A stretch of 64,000 nt of DNA from contig NZ_CP109965.1 in the NCBI RefSeq assembly GCF_026725475.1, positions 868,001-932,000 of the forward strand. The letters run 5' to 3'. Position 1 is the stretch's first letter; each line of letters begins with the position of its first letter. The notes under the pieces were generated by a model that was not told the origin of the DNA, searched no databases, and saw nothing but the letters and a program-made list of their open reading frames with translations. A program made the translations under genes and the position numbers. The DNA comes from Catenovulum adriaticum. GTDB lineage: Bacteria > Pseudomonadota > Gammaproteobacteria > Enterobacterales > Alteromonadaceae. This document shows positions 43,957 to 53,870 of this stretch, one piece after another.

Positions 43957-44430
43957 TGTAATATCCTTTTATTTAATGCCAAATACTGAGCTACTAATGA
44001 TGCTTTTGGTTTGTTTATTGGCGATGAGCACGTACAAGTACTTTATTTAATAAGCGTATTTAGTCGCGACTTATTCATCTACAAATCATCTGCAAAAAAT
44101 ATACTCAATTTGATTTGAATAATGATATTGGTAAAAAATGACAGCTTTATGCTAGCGTCTGTTTACGTTGCATGTGCAAATTTTGTGCTTACTAAATGCT
44201 CTTTTGTTGGCAACGCGAAATATAAGACATTGTTATTCTCGGTAATAGCTTTTGTATTACTCTATTTTCTGTATACCTAAGACCGTTTTTACCAGCTCAA
44301 ATTATAAACAAAGCGAAATATGCTTTAGCTCATCAGTGACAACAGCGGGTATGATACAGGAGGTAATCTTTATATTTTTTTTTAGTTCGTGACAGGGGTC
44401 GAGGATTTTTAATTTGGATGGTTTGGGCTC
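43957..44430. other. Intergenic region between EPS operon and rimO terminator
   Basis: Roughly 475 AT-rich bases with no supported gene. It must hold the promoter of the leftward barrel-OPX-kinase operon. An AGGAGG at about 44360 has no start codon at a usable distance, so it does not reveal a gene. No operator or riboswitch was recognised. Confidence 0.4.
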
Positions 44431-44472
44431 AAAATTGATAGCCAGATGCTGAAGATTGAGCTGGCTATCAAT
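44431..44472 (-). terminator. Terminator after rimO
   Basis: ATTGATAGCCAG (44434-44445) and CTGGCTATCAAT (44461-44472) make a perfect 12-bp stem with a 15-base loop, 34 bases after the rimO stop. On the minus strand it is followed by TTTTGAG, a short T-run. Confidence 0.7.
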
Positions 44473-44505
44473 TTAAGTGTAAATACAAAAATGTAGTAGT
44501 GACCG

Positions 44506-45918
44506 TTATATTAACTCGGCCCATAAATCATATTCGTCAGATGCGATAATTTTGGCTTTTACGACATCGCCTACTTTAATGCTGGTTTCATCATTTAAAT
44601 AAACTAAACCATCAATTTCAGGCGCGTCAGCAAAACAACGGCCAATCGCGCCTTCTTCATCCACTTCGTCAATTAAAATGTCGTAAGTGTGACCAACACG
44701 CTTAGCAAGACGAGATGTGCTGATTTCTTGTTGTAGCGCCATAAAGCGGTGAAATCTTTCTTCTTTAACTTCTTCTGATACAGGGTCAGGTAAGTCGTTG
44801 GCAACTGCACCTTCTACCGGAGAATATTTAAAACAGCCAACCCTATCTAGCTGAGCTTGTTTTAAAAATTCGAGTAACTCTTCAAATTCTGCGTCTGTCT
44901 CGCCTGGAAAACCAACAATAAAGGTTGAACGAATCACTAATTCCGGACAAATCTCACGCCATTTTTGAACCCGCTCTAAGGTTTTATCAACATTACCCGG
45001 GCGCTTCATGAGTTTTAATATACGTTTGCTGGCATGTTGAAATGGAATATCTAAATAAGGCAAGATTTTGCCTGCAGCCATTAATGGGATCACATTATCA
45101 ACATGTGGATAAGGATATACATAATGCAGGCGTACCCAAATACCTAGTTTTCCTAGCTGTTCACATAAAGTTAAAAAGTTAGTTTTAAGCGGCATGCCAT
45201 CCCAAAAAGTGGTTTTACCTTTGGTATCAATGCCATATGCTGAGGTATCTTGAGAAATAACCAATAGTTCTTTTACCCCAGCATCGGCCAAACGTTTGGC
45301 TTCATTTAATACTTCGCCAATTGGACGAGAGTCTAGATCACCACGCATTGATGGGATAATGCAAAAAGTACATCGGTGATTACACCCTTCAGATATTTTT
45401 AAATAGGCATAATGTTTTGGCGTGAGTTTAACGCCGTGATCAGGGACTAAATTTAAAAAAGGATTATGTTTAGGTTTAGCAACATGCTGATGAACTTGTT
45501 CAAGTACGTTTTCGTATGCATGCGGGCCGGTAATACCAAGCACGTTAGGGTAAACTTCTTTAATTTCATCTTCTTTGGCGCCTAAACAGCCTGTGACTAA
45601 TACTTTGCCATTTTCTGCCAGTGCTTCACCAATTGTGTCTAATGATTCTTGCACTGCGGAATCAATAAAACCACAGGTATTAACGATAACCATATCAGCG
45701 TCATCATATGATGGCACCACATCATAACCCTCTGTTCTTAATTGGGTTAAAATGCGCTCTGAATCTACAAGGTTTTTGGGGCAACCAAGAGAAACAAAAC
45801 CAATTTTAGAGCCTTCACCCGAGTGGTTTTGGCTTTGTTGATGCAAAGCTTTTTGTGGGCTTGATAAGGTAGTTGTTTGGTTTTCGGTTGGTTCAGGTTG
45901 ATAGGTTTCTACTGTCAT
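44506..45918 (-). CDS. rimO: Ribosomal protein S12 methylthiotransferase RimO
   Basis: RimO is a radical-SAM enzyme that adds a methylthio group to an Asp of ribosomal protein S12. Three domains: the N-terminal UPF0004 domain with cluster Cys in SLGCPKN, VNTCGFI and VTGCLGA; the radical-SAM domain with EGCNHRCTFCIIPSMRGDL (CxxxCxxC); and a C-terminal TRAM domain with ILIDEVDEEG. It has 470 residues, about 30 more than E. coli, because of a polar N-terminal extension rich in Gln, Thr and Ser before the conserved SKIGFVSLGCP. I found no better internal start. Confidence 0.95.
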   Translation of the reverse strand: MTVETYQPEPTENQTTTLSSPQKALHQQSQNHSGEGSKIGFVSLGCPKNLVDSERILTQLRTEGYDVVPSYDDADMVIVNTCGFIDSAVQESLDTIGEALAENGKVLVTGCLGAKEDEIKEVYPNVLGITGPHAYENVLEQVHQHVAKPKHNPFLNLVPDHGVKLTPKHYAYLKISEGCNHRCTFCIIPSMRGDLDSRPIGEVLNEAKRLADAGVKELLVISQDTSAYGIDTKGKTTFWDGMPLKTNFLTLCEQLGKLGIWVRLHYVYPYPHVDNVIPLMAAGKILPYLDIPFQHASKRILKLMKRPGNVDKTLERVQKWREICPELVIRSTFIVGFPGETDAEFEELLEFLKQAQLDRVGCFKYSPVEGAVANDLPDPVSEEVKEERFHRFMALQQEISTSRLAKRVGHTYDILIDEVDEEGAIGRCFADAPEIDGLVYLNDETSIKVGDVVKAKIIASDEYDLWAELI

Positions 45919-46037
45919 GATGTTTCGCGCTGTATATGGACTAAATCTGGCGCGATTATACCTTATTTAATCGCGCTGCACATCATTACCAGATAAAAGT
46001 GACCAGACAATCCTTTTATACTTTTGGATTTTAGCCC

Positions 46038-48830
46038 TTAATTTAATTTTAGCGTGTTGGCTTGTTGTTGAAAGTCGCGAATGATATCAGTTGAGCTCAT
46101 TGCTTGAATGTCGCTGCAATCTGTTTGAGGAGCGGCTGTCAGAACAAGTCCTCGAGGAGGCTGCGTTTGTGTTTTAACAAAAACCGATTGTATTAAGGTT
46201 TTAATATCTTCCAGTGACGTTTGTTGAATGGCTTCGCAAATTAAATTTTGTCTTCTGAATTGATGGTCTTTTAACCCTATAGACATCCAATCACTTTGTG
46301 CACTGGCATGTAAATTACTTTGTCTGTCAGTTAAATTATAGATAAGGGCTTGTTTAATTGATTGCCAGTCTTGGTCTTCTAACTGAGATAAATATTCAGG
46401 CAAGTCATTCAGCATTTGCCGTATTTCAGCAGCAATAGCGGTACTGGAAAATTGACTAGATTGAACATAAATAACTAAACCAGGACAACGATTAATTGGA
46501 AAGTAAGCACAGCCAACTAAATAACCTAGTTGTTTTTCGCTGCGCAATACTTGAAAACTAATAGGCGAAAGTAACTCAGTCAGCAACATGTAAGTGGCAA
46601 TGCTTTTTTCATCAATATCATCAGCTTGATAATAATGCACGACACAACTGCCCTGATGTGGGGTATGCATATGGTAGCGCGTGGCCTGGTTGGGTATTTG
46701 GTAGACCCGCCGGTTTACTTCGCTGCATGGTTGGGCGCGGGCCAATAAACTATCTTTTATCGTTTGCGCAAGTGGTAAAGCTTGTGTCATATCCCAGTAG
46801 CCAACAAGGTAAGCTTCTAAATTAACTCTCTCAAACAAGTGTACGCTGAACTCGGCAAATTGCGCAAAATCAAGGTCTTGAATACTTTCAGCCAAATCTG
46901 GATGCGAAAACTGATTGTTTTGCATCATGTAAGTTAGCTGGTTAAATATTTTATTAGCAGGTTTGATGTGGCCACTATTAAACCAGCTAGATAAGGTGAC
47001 TTGTTTAATATGTTCAAATTGTTTTTGGGTAAATCGGCGTAATCTAAATTGGCTCAATAAATTCTTGGTAAAGACCGCTTGTTTTTCAGCGTAACCTGAA
47101 ATATGAATGCGCATGCCAGCTTGATGTGGCGATATTTGATAGTGAATTCCAGCTGCTTGGGCAGGGTAATTTTCTTGAGCGACATCATCCATAAATAGCT
47201 CAATAAATAAGCGTGTCATTGCTATCTTTTTGCAGTTACCTTGGCTATTTGGCAGATCAAGCGAAATATAAATATGTCCATGCGGAGCTTGAAACCGCGT
47301 TTCTTGTTTAAACCAGATATCCACGCCTTTTTCGGTTAAAATTTTATGTGGTTTGGGATCGCTATAACCACTATTTTTTAAAGGGAGCGTACTTGGCAAA
47401 TAAGGATTGGGTTTAGGTAATTTAAATAAATTTGTCGCCTGCGCATTTTTCCATTGTTCCATAGATGATTGGCTAAGCGGCTCTACGGTATAGGGCACTT
47501 GATACCAGGTTGAAATGCGTGGGGTTGTTTGGATATTTGTTAAAGTATTTGACGATAGCAAGGTTAAACGTAAATTGTCTGGTGTTAATGCACTATAAGC
47601 TTGGTTTAGCCATTCAGGGTCTACGCCAGACATTAAATAGTCTGCAACCATAATGTTATCTAAACTGTAATGATGCATTTTTAACGCGAGTTGGCTGGCT
47701 AAATCTATTGGCTTTTCGGCATCTTGATAAGCGAAAGCTAACTCACTCAGCTGCTTTTTTTCTTGGTATATGTAATCGCAATAAGGCTGCTCTTTTAAAA
47801 AATTAATATAGGCAAATAAAGTTTCGCAAACGGTCTCAGCATGATTAAACCCGTATTGGGTGAGTTGAATACTCAGGTTAAAGTCTTGAGTGGTACCTGT
47901 ATCTAAACCACCGCCAGCGGTTAAGGAAGTCGCAAGTTCCAGTTTTTTTAATCCAGATAATAAACTGCCTTCGCCCTCATGACCAAACAAGCAACTTAAA
48001 TAGGTTAAGCTTTTCGCTAAATAATTTTGTTGCTCACTAGGTAATGGAAAACTAAAAATAATTCGGTTGCTTGCTTTAAGTGTGGTGACTTGAAACTTAA
48101 CGCCTAATTGTTCAGGTAAATAAAGTGCTTGTGGTAATGTTTTACGCGCAGATTTATTGGCTTTTATTTGACTAAAATGAGTTTGAGCAAGTGTTAATAA
48201 TTCATCGCAAGATTGAGGCCCCACAATGACTAAGCACATATTACTAGCATGGTAATTTTGCTCAAATAAATCAAATAAAGCTGACTGCAACGTTTTAGCA
48301 TCGGCATTTAGGGTTTGTTTGTTGCCCGTATTAAAGCGAGAAAATGGATGTTTAGGGTTGCTGGTTTCTTTGTGAACTTCGTGAAGTCGGCGGATATCAT
48401 CTTTTAGTTTTAAATGAAACTCGTGGTCAATTGATTGAACTTCTTTTGCTATCCAATATTCAGAAAATAACGGACAGCTAAAAAGTTGACTAAATTGCGC
48501 TAAACTATCGGCTAAAAATTGAGCCGGTATGTCGTAAAAAAAGTTAGTATATTCTAAACTCGTCCAAGCATTGCAACGACCACCTCGTTTTTCTACAAAG
48601 TTTTTAAAGCCTTTTTCGGGATCTGGGGTTGTTTGTGTACCCAAAAACAGCATATGCTCTAAGAAATGAGCAAGCCCTAAATGTTCGTCAGGGTCTTGGT
48701 AATTACCCGCGTTAACCGCCATCGCCACCCCAGCTTTTTGCTGTTGGCTTTGAACTGTTAATATTTGTAATCCGTTCTCTAATTTACCACTTTTATAATT
48801 AGCCAGGTTTTTGTTAACTGTTTTTATCAC
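46038..48830 (-). CDS. M16 family metalloprotease (pitrilysin/insulinase-like)
   Basis: A 930-residue zinc protease of the single-chain M16A type. The inverted zinc motif HFLEHMLFLGT lies near residue 55, with the third ligand Glu about 75 residues on (KEVQSIDHEF region). A second M16-like domain and an inactive C-terminal half follow (SEKQLGYLVGCAYF near 760). No signal peptide is seen, unlike E. coli pitrilysin, so it may be cytoplasmic. The GTG start at 48830 has AAGG 7 bases before it. It degrades peptides in relatives. Confidence 0.88.
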   Translation of the reverse strand: MIKTVNKNLANYKSGKLENGLQILTVQSQQQKAGVAMAVNAGNYQDPDEHLGLAHFLEHMLFLGTQTTPDPEKGFKNFVEKRGGRCNAWTSLEYTNFFYDIPAQFLADSLAQFSQLFSCPLFSEYWIAKEVQSIDHEFHLKLKDDIRRLHEVHKETSNPKHPFSRFNTGNKQTLNADAKTLQSALFDLFEQNYHASNMCLVIVGPQSCDELLTLAQTHFSQIKANKSARKTLPQALYLPEQLGVKFQVTTLKASNRIIFSFPLPSEQQNYLAKSLTYLSCLFGHEGEGSLLSGLKKLELATSLTAGGGLDTGTTQDFNLSIQLTQYGFNHAETVCETLFAYINFLKEQPYCDYIYQEKKQLSELAFAYQDAEKPIDLASQLALKMHHYSLDNIMVADYLMSGVDPEWLNQAYSALTPDNLRLTLLSSNTLTNIQTTPRISTWYQVPYTVEPLSQSSMEQWKNAQATNLFKLPKPNPYLPSTLPLKNSGYSDPKPHKILTEKGVDIWFKQETRFQAPHGHIYISLDLPNSQGNCKKIAMTRLFIELFMDDVAQENYPAQAAGIHYQISPHQAGMRIHISGYAEKQAVFTKNLLSQFRLRRFTQKQFEHIKQVTLSSWFNSGHIKPANKIFNQLTYMMQNNQFSHPDLAESIQDLDFAQFAEFSVHLFERVNLEAYLVGYWDMTQALPLAQTIKDSLLARAQPCSEVNRRVYQIPNQATRYHMHTPHQGSCVVHYYQADDIDEKSIATYMLLTELLSPISFQVLRSEKQLGYLVGCAYFPINRCPGLVIYVQSSQFSSTAIAAEIRQMLNDLPEYLSQLEDQDWQSIKQALIYNLTDRQSNLHASAQSDWMSIGLKDHQFRRQNLICEAIQQTSLEDIKTLIQSVFVKTQTQPPRGLVLTAAPQTDCSDIQAMSSTDIIRDFQQQANTLKLN

Positions 48831-49084
48831 GAGGGTACCTTAATTTGTATTCAGAGCTCTGGATACGGCTAATTGAGCAAGGGTTTAGCATTAAATATTT
48901 TCTCTAAATTTAAGCAATTAAACTATATTTTTTGTAATAAGTGTTTTATTTTAAACTAGAGCTTAATCATTTTAGTTATATGTAGCTAATATTACGCCAC
49001 TAATTATATTTCGCAACCGGTGACATTCGGTTTTGTTGAGTTAATTGGTTTATTTTGTTTAGTTGCGTTGGGAACCTTTTAGTT

Positions 49085-49588
49085 ATGCAATTATTTATTA
49101 TTCGCCATGGTGAGGCTGAACTGGACACTAAACCAGACAGTGCAAGGCAACTGAATTTACAGGGTCAGCAAGAGTGTGAAAGCGCAGGTCACTGGATTGG
49201 AAAGCAATGTTGTGATTTTGACATAGTCTTAATTAGCCCATTTGTTCGGGCCCAGCAAACGTGGAAAATGCTTGAACAGCAGGGTATTACCACTAAACAG
49301 CTTGAAATATTGCAAGATTTGACGCCTGAAAGCGATCCTGAAACGGCCGCTTGTGCCATTAAAGCTTACAGTCAGGGGCTGAAAAAAGTGTTAGTGGTAT
49401 CACATTTACCTTTAGTTTGCTTTTTGGTTGATGAGCTGGTTGCTGAAACTTGTCCTTTATTTGCGACAGGCTCGACTGCAGTTGTTGAAATTGAAGAAAA
49501 CGACATTAAAGGTCATTTATTAACCTTAGTATCGCCAAATCAAGCAGAGGCTGAGGTTAACTCAAAAGCTTGTGCCGCTGGACGTTGA
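49085..49588 (+). CDS. sixA: Phosphohistidine phosphatase SixA
   Basis: A 167-residue histidine phosphatase with the RHG motif (FIIRHGEAE, R7-H8-G9), SPFVRAQQTW near 52, and a second conserved His in SHLPLVCFLV. In E. coli, SixA removes phosphate from phosphohistidine of PTS-Ntr protein NPr and possibly ArcB. The start ATG 49085 fits the family; the frame extends upstream without support. It is convergent with smrB, 9 bases apart. Confidence 0.9.
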   Translation: MQLFIIRHGEAELDTKPDSARQLNLQGQQECESAGHWIGKQCCDFDIVLISPFVRAQQTWKMLEQQGITTKQLEILQDLTPESDPETAACAIKAYSQGLKKVLVVSHLPLVCFLVDELVAETCPLFATGSTAVVEIEENDIKGHLLTLVSPNQAEAEVNSKACAAGR

Positions 49589-49597
49589 AGTTAAACG

Positions 49598-50134
49598 CTA
49601 AATAAAGTCTTGACCTACGTCCAGTAAAACAAGCAGAGCTCCCTTACCACCCCATTCAAGCGGTGCTTGGTGAAGTGCTATCACTGTTGGGTGTTGTACT
49701 AACCAATCTGGTGTTTTTTGTTTTAAAATACCGCTACCTAATCCATGTACAATGCAAACACACGCTACATGTTGCTGTTTTGCTTCGTTAATTAATGCTG
49801 CAATTTCAAGCTTTGCATGCGCCTGTGTTAAGCCATGTAAATCTAGTATTAATTCAGGATAAAATAAGCCTTTTCTTAGTTGTTTTGCTAAATCACTCGG
49901 ATAATTATGCTGCACATATTGCATAGGTTTATCGGGGTTAAAGTAGGGCACAAAACTGTCCGAAAAATAAAAGTTGGCGGTTTGCACTGCTTTTTTTTCT
50001 ATCTGCTTTTTAGGCTGTTTCTTTTTTTTCAGCAGCACAGGCTCAACCTTGTCTTGCTTAAGACGTTTCACCCCAGCCATTTGTTGGATAAAAAATTCAA
50101 TTTCTTGGTTGTCTGGTTGTGATTTATCAGTCAT
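49598..50134 (-). CDS. smrB: Ribosome rescue factor SmrB
   Basis: A 178-residue protein with a C-terminal Smr domain. LILDLHGLTQAHAK (DLHG) lies near 95-108 and VCIVHGLGSGIL (HGxG) near 127-138. The N-terminal 55 residues are Lys/Gln-rich. SmrB senses collided ribosomes and cleaves the mRNA between them. It is divergent from prmB and has near-standard length (E. coli 183 residues). Confidence 0.92.
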   Translation of the reverse strand: MTDKSQPDNQEIEFFIQQMAGVKRLKQDKVEPVLLKKKKQPKKQIEKKAVQTANFYFSDSFVPYFNPDKPMQYVQHNYPSDLAKQLRKGLFYPELILDLHGLTQAHAKLEIAALINEAKQQHVACVCIVHGLGSGILKQKTPDWLVQHPTVIALHQAPLEWGGKGALLVLLDVGQDFI

Positions 50135-50193
50135 TTTGTTTAATTCTGGTGTACAATGTGGGGCTATTATCTAAATTCAGAACAAACTAATCA

Positions 50194-51123
50194 ATGATTG
50201 ATGACAAACATTATGAAGCCGCTGAGGCAGAGTTAGAAACTGTATTCGATTTTGTGCGCTGGATCGTTTCTTGTTTTAATCAGGCGGATGTCTATTTTGG
50301 GCATGGGACAGACAATGCGTGGGCAGAAGCTTATAGTTTGGTTTTTCAAGCCATTCATTTGCCATTTGAGCAGTCCGCCACCTTAGATAGTGCCAAGCTG
50401 ACCAGTAACGAAAAACAGAAAATTATAAGTTGGGCGAAACAGCGTATCAACCTGCAAAAACCGTTAGCATATATCAGCCATTATGCGACTTTTTGTGATT
50501 TGCCTTTTTATGTCGATGATAGAGTGTTAGTGCCTCGTTCGCCTATTTCTGAGCTCATTCAGCAGCACTTTAGCCAATTAATTGAGCCAAGTTCAGTTTC
50601 TCGTATTTTAGATTTGTGCACAGGCAGTGGGTGTATTGCGATAGCTTGCGCGCATCAATTCCCTGATGCTGAGGTAGATGCTGCGGATATTTCGTTAGAT
50701 GCACTAGAAGTTTGTGAAATTAACATTGAGCAACATGGCTTATGGCAACAGGTCATTCCGATTCAATCTGATGTTTTTTCAGGACTTGAACAACAAAAAT
50801 ACGACATTATTGTTAGTAATCCACCCTATGTAGATCAAGAAGATATGGATGATTTACCGGACGAATTTAGGCATGAGCCTGAATTAGGCTTAGCCGCAGG
50901 TTTTGATGGTTTAGATATAGTGAGAACTATTTTGGCACAAGCCAGTCAACACTTGACAGACCAGGGTGTATTAATTGTTGAAGTAGGCAATAGTCAAATC
51001 CATTTAGAGGAAGCTTTTCCACAAGTGCCTTTCCAATGGTTAGAGTTTGAGTTTGGTGGACACGGTGTATTCGCAATTGATAAAGCGACACTGGTTGAGT
51101 ATCAAGCTATATTTACAGCGTAA
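50194..51123 (+). CDS. prmB: Ribosomal protein L3 glutamine N5-methyltransferase PrmB
   Basis: A 309-residue SAM-dependent methyltransferase that modifies a Gln in ribosomal protein L3. It has LDLCTGSGCIAIACA (motif I), the NPPYVD catalytic tetrapeptide near residue 210, and an N-terminal helical domain before about 95. The pair with aroC (24 bases downstream) is conserved in gammaproteobacteria. A weak ribosome binding site precedes the ATG. Confidence 0.95.
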   Translation: MIDDKHYEAAEAELETVFDFVRWIVSCFNQADVYFGHGTDNAWAEAYSLVFQAIHLPFEQSATLDSAKLTSNEKQKIISWAKQRINLQKPLAYISHYATFCDLPFYVDDRVLVPRSPISELIQQHFSQLIEPSSVSRILDLCTGSGCIAIACAHQFPDAEVDAADISLDALEVCEINIEQHGLWQQVIPIQSDVFSGLEQQKYDIIVSNPPYVDQEDMDDLPDEFRHEPELGLAAGFDGLDIVRTILAQASQHLTDQGVLIVEVGNSQIHLEEAFPQVPFQWLEFEFGGHGVFAIDKATLVEYQAIFTA

Positions 51124-51147
51124 TAGATTAAAATAAGAGGCAAATAA

Positions 51148-52242
51148 ATGTCTGGTAATTCAATTGGTAAATTATTTTCAATTTCAACATTCGGTGAAAG
51201 CCACGGTCCAGCATTGGGTTGTATTGTTGACGGCTGCCCTCCGGGAATCGAAATCACAACAGCAGATTTACAAGCTGATTTAGACAGGCGTAAACCGGGT
51301 ACATCTAAATATACAACACAAAGACGTGAAGCTGATGAAGTACGTATTTTAAGTGGTGTGTTTGAAGGGCAAACAACAGGCACTAGCATAGGCATGATTA
51401 TTGAGAATACAGATCAGCGCAGCCAAGATTATTCAAAAATTAAAGATATGTTTCGTCCTGGGCATGCGGATTACACTTATCATCAAAAATACGGCATTCG
51501 AGATTACCGTGGTGGCGGTCGTTCTTCTGCTCGCGAAACAGCAATGCGGGTTGCAGCGGGTGCCATTGCCAAAAAATATTTAAAGCAACAGCATAACATT
51601 GAAATTAAAGGCTATTTGTCTCAGTTAGGGCCAATTAAACCTGAACAAATAAAATGGGATTTCGTTGAAAAAAACCCATTCTTTTTTCCGGATGAAAGCA
51701 AGATTGAAGCGCTAGATCAATACATGCGGGATTTGAAAAAATCGGGTGATTCTGTTGGTGCTAAAGTGACCGTGGTTGCAGAAAATGTTCCGGTTGGTTT
51801 AGGAGAACCTGTTTTTGACCGTTTAGATGCTGAAATTGCGCATTCTTTAATGAGTATTAATGCGGTTAAGGGGGTTGAAATTGGCGCTGGGTTTGAATCT
51901 GTTGAGCAAAAAGGTTCAGAACACCGAGATATGCTAACCCCCACTGGATTTGGTTCAAATAATGCTGGTGGTATTTTAGGTGGTATTTCAACCGGCCAGG
52001 ATATTGTTGCCAGCATCGCGTTAAAGCCAACCTCTAGCATCTCTATTCCGGGTGAAACGATTGATGTAAATGGTAATACCATGGAAGTTGTTACTAAAGG
52101 TCGTCACGACCCTTGTGTTGGCATTCGTGCTGTACCAATTGCAGAAGCTATGTTAGCAATTACTTTAATGGATCACTTATTACGTCACAGCGCACAAAAT
52201 TCGGGTGTTAGCACTCAAACGCCTGATATTGCTAAAAAATAA
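51148..52242 (+). CDS. aroC: Chorismate synthase
   Basis: AroC makes chorismate from EPSP, using reduced FMN, and completes the shikimate pathway. The start is SISTFGESHGPALGCIVDGC; the active-site region RPGHADYTYHQKYGIRDYRG and the SSARETAMRVAAGA signature follow. GRHDPCVGIRAVPIAEAM lies at the C-terminus. At 364 residues it is the usual size. AGAGG is 7 bases before the ATG. It feeds the tryptophan operon at the right end of this window. Confidence 0.97.
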   Translation: MSGNSIGKLFSISTFGESHGPALGCIVDGCPPGIEITTADLQADLDRRKPGTSKYTTQRREADEVRILSGVFEGQTTGTSIGMIIENTDQRSQDYSKIKDMFRPGHADYTYHQKYGIRDYRGGGRSSARETAMRVAAGAIAKKYLKQQHNIEIKGYLSQLGPIKPEQIKWDFVEKNPFFFPDESKIEALDQYMRDLKKSGDSVGAKVTVVAENVPVGLGEPVFDRLDAEIAHSLMSINAVKGVEIGAGFESVEQKGSEHRDMLTPTGFGSNNAGGILGGISTGQDIVASIALKPTSSISIPGETIDVNGNTMEVVTKGRHDPCVGIRAVPIAEAMLAITLMDHLLRHSAQNSGVSTQTPDIAKK

Positions 52243-52253
52243 ATACGATTTTA

Positions 52254-53441
52254 ATGTCGTCATTTATTTCGTCAGATAAAGCGAGACTGTCTCAAGTTTA
52301 TTTTGCCTATTTTACAATATTGGGCATTGTCTCGCATTATCTGGGCTTGTATTTACACAGTCTATCGTTATCCCCAAGTTTGATCGGCATTGTATTAGCG
52401 GTGATGACAATCGGGCGTGTTGCCGGCCCTTATATCTGGGCCAACCTTCCTTATTTTAAACACCGACCGGAGAAAAACATTCAATTTGGTTGTTTGTTTG
52501 CGTTGCTTTCTTTTAGTCTGATTTTTATCTTCGGCCATAGCCACTTTATTATATTGCTTAGTTTAGGGTCGTTTGCTTTTTTTTGGTCAGCGGTCATGCC
52601 TCAACTTGAAGCCATCTCTCAATTTACGCTAAAGGGTGATTCTGGTGCTTACAGTTTTGTACGCATGTGGGGCAGCGTGAGCTTTATTTGTTTAGTTATT
52701 GTAGCTGGCTGGTTGTTTGAAGTGTTTGGTATCGTCGCTAGTATTGAAGGTTTTACCTTGTTGTTATTAGGGATATTATTATTGTCGACATTTAGATTAC
52801 CAAAAGTTGAGCCAATCACCGACGCTGATCAAGGGCATGTTTCTATTCGTGATAAGCTAAAGCAAAAGCCGATTCAAGCTTTTATTGTTTGTTCATTTTT
52901 ATTGCAAATGAGTTTTGCTGCTTATTATGGTTTTTTCTCTATTTATTTGCAGTCACTTGGTTACACGGGTTATCAAATTGGGGTAATGATAGCTTTGGGG
53001 GTGTTAGCTGAAATAGGGATCTTTTTAATCTCAGGCAAAATTGTTAATTGCTTTTCGTTAAAATCTTTATTTGTTTTTTGTTTAGCCATTACTGCATTTC
53101 GTTGGTTTACCTTAGGGTTATGGGGTGAGAATTTATTCTTTCTGATTTTGATTCAACTCATTCATGCTTTTAGTTATGGACTGTATCATGTTGCCTCTCA
53201 AAAATTTATTCACAATGAGTTTCCAAATCAATCACAAGCAAAAGGGCAAGCTTTGTATTTGTCTTTTTCGTTTGGGGTAGGTGGTGCGGTTGGAAATTTT
53301 TTATCTGGTTATAGCTGGCAGTTTGTGCAGCAGCAAACTTATTTATTTTCGGCTAGTTGTGTTTTTATTGCTGCTTTAATTGCGTGGCGGTTTTTAGATA
53401 CAGACAAGCCAAATGAAAGTACCAATGACGTTTCACACTGA
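52254..53441 (+). CDS. MFS transporter (MFS_1-like, HcaT-related)
   Basis: A 395-residue transporter with 12 membrane segments. The pattern YFTILGIVSHYLGLYLHSL, GIVLAVMTIGRVAGPYIW and DSGAYSFVRMWGSVSFICLV resembles the LacY/HcaT-like MFS_1-like group, sometimes called 3-phenylpropionate transporters. The substrate is unknown. It follows aroC by 11 bases and overlaps the convergent BLUF gene by 9 bases at the 3' end. Confidence 0.8.
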   Translation: MSSFISSDKARLSQVYFAYFTILGIVSHYLGLYLHSLSLSPSLIGIVLAVMTIGRVAGPYIWANLPYFKHRPEKNIQFGCLFALLSFSLIFIFGHSHFIILLSLGSFAFFWSAVMPQLEAISQFTLKGDSGAYSFVRMWGSVSFICLVIVAGWLFEVFGIVASIEGFTLLLLGILLLSTFRLPKVEPITDADQGHVSIRDKLKQKPIQAFIVCSFLLQMSFAAYYGFFSIYLQSLGYTGYQIGVMIALGVLAEIGIFLISGKIVNCFSLKSLFVFCLAITAFRWFTLGLWGENLFFLILIQLIHAFSYGLYHVASQKFIHNEFPNQSQAKGQALYLSFSFGVGGAVGNFLSGYSWQFVQQQTYLFSASCVFIAALIAWRFLDTDKPNESTNDVSH

Positions 53442-53864
53442 TTTAATATTTTTAGCTTGATGTAAGTTGGCATGCTCTAATAATAAGCGACGCATTGCAT
53501 CTTTATTCTGTGTTAGCTGCTCGCTTCGCCAGCTATATAAATATTGATAATTTTTATAATGGTTTGGGTTAGCCAGTTGTTCAAAACCCATTGCCCAATG
53601 TGAATACTGACGCTCGGGCAGGCACCATTCGCCAATTTTTTGTAGTTGGTGGTGGCGATTGTCTGCTGAAATTTTTTGGTATAAAGCCTGTACTTGTGAA
53701 TAAGTCCCTTCAATGATTTGAAAAAAAGTATGATTACCATAGAGTAAAAAACCAGTCATTTTGTGGGCAAAATTATAATTTTTGGCATGATGCGCAAGCT
53801 GGGTAAGTTCTGACTGGCTCATGGGAATGGAGGCTTTACTCCAATAAGCTATTTGGTAAATCAA
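53433..53864 (-). CDS. BLUF-domain blue-light photoreceptor
   Basis: A stand-alone BLUF protein, 143 residues. The flavin-site residues expected in BLUF photoreceptors are present: Y7 in IAYWSKA, N31 in NYNFAHKMTG, and Q49 in TFFQIIEG. DNRHH near 69-73 is also typical. No output domain follows, so it probably signals by protein contact, as in short BLUF proteins. The start is TTG at 53864: GGAG lies 6 bases before it, and the next Met (residue 15) would remove Y7. The ribosome site lies in a hairpin, described separately. Confidence 0.82.
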   Translation of the reverse strand: MIYQIAYWSKASIPMSQSELTQLAHHAKNYNFAHKMTGFLLYGNHTFFQIIEGTYSQVQALYQKISADNRHHQLQKIGEWCLPERQYSHWAMGFEQLANPNHYKNYQYLYSWRSEQLTQNKDAMRRLLLEHANLHQAKNIKSV

Positions 53865-53870
53865 AATAGA

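Noticed and set aside
44340..44400. AGGAGG ribosome-site-like sequence near 44360
   Set aside because: No start codon at a suitable distance and no open frame follows on the plus strand.
51717..52082. Leftward open frame inside aroC
   Set aside because: Antisense to conserved aroC sequence, with no domain and no ribosome site.
53513..53740. Alternative frame inside the BLUF gene
   Set aside because: It lies in another frame on the same strand within a domain whose key residues (Y7, N31, Q49) are intact.
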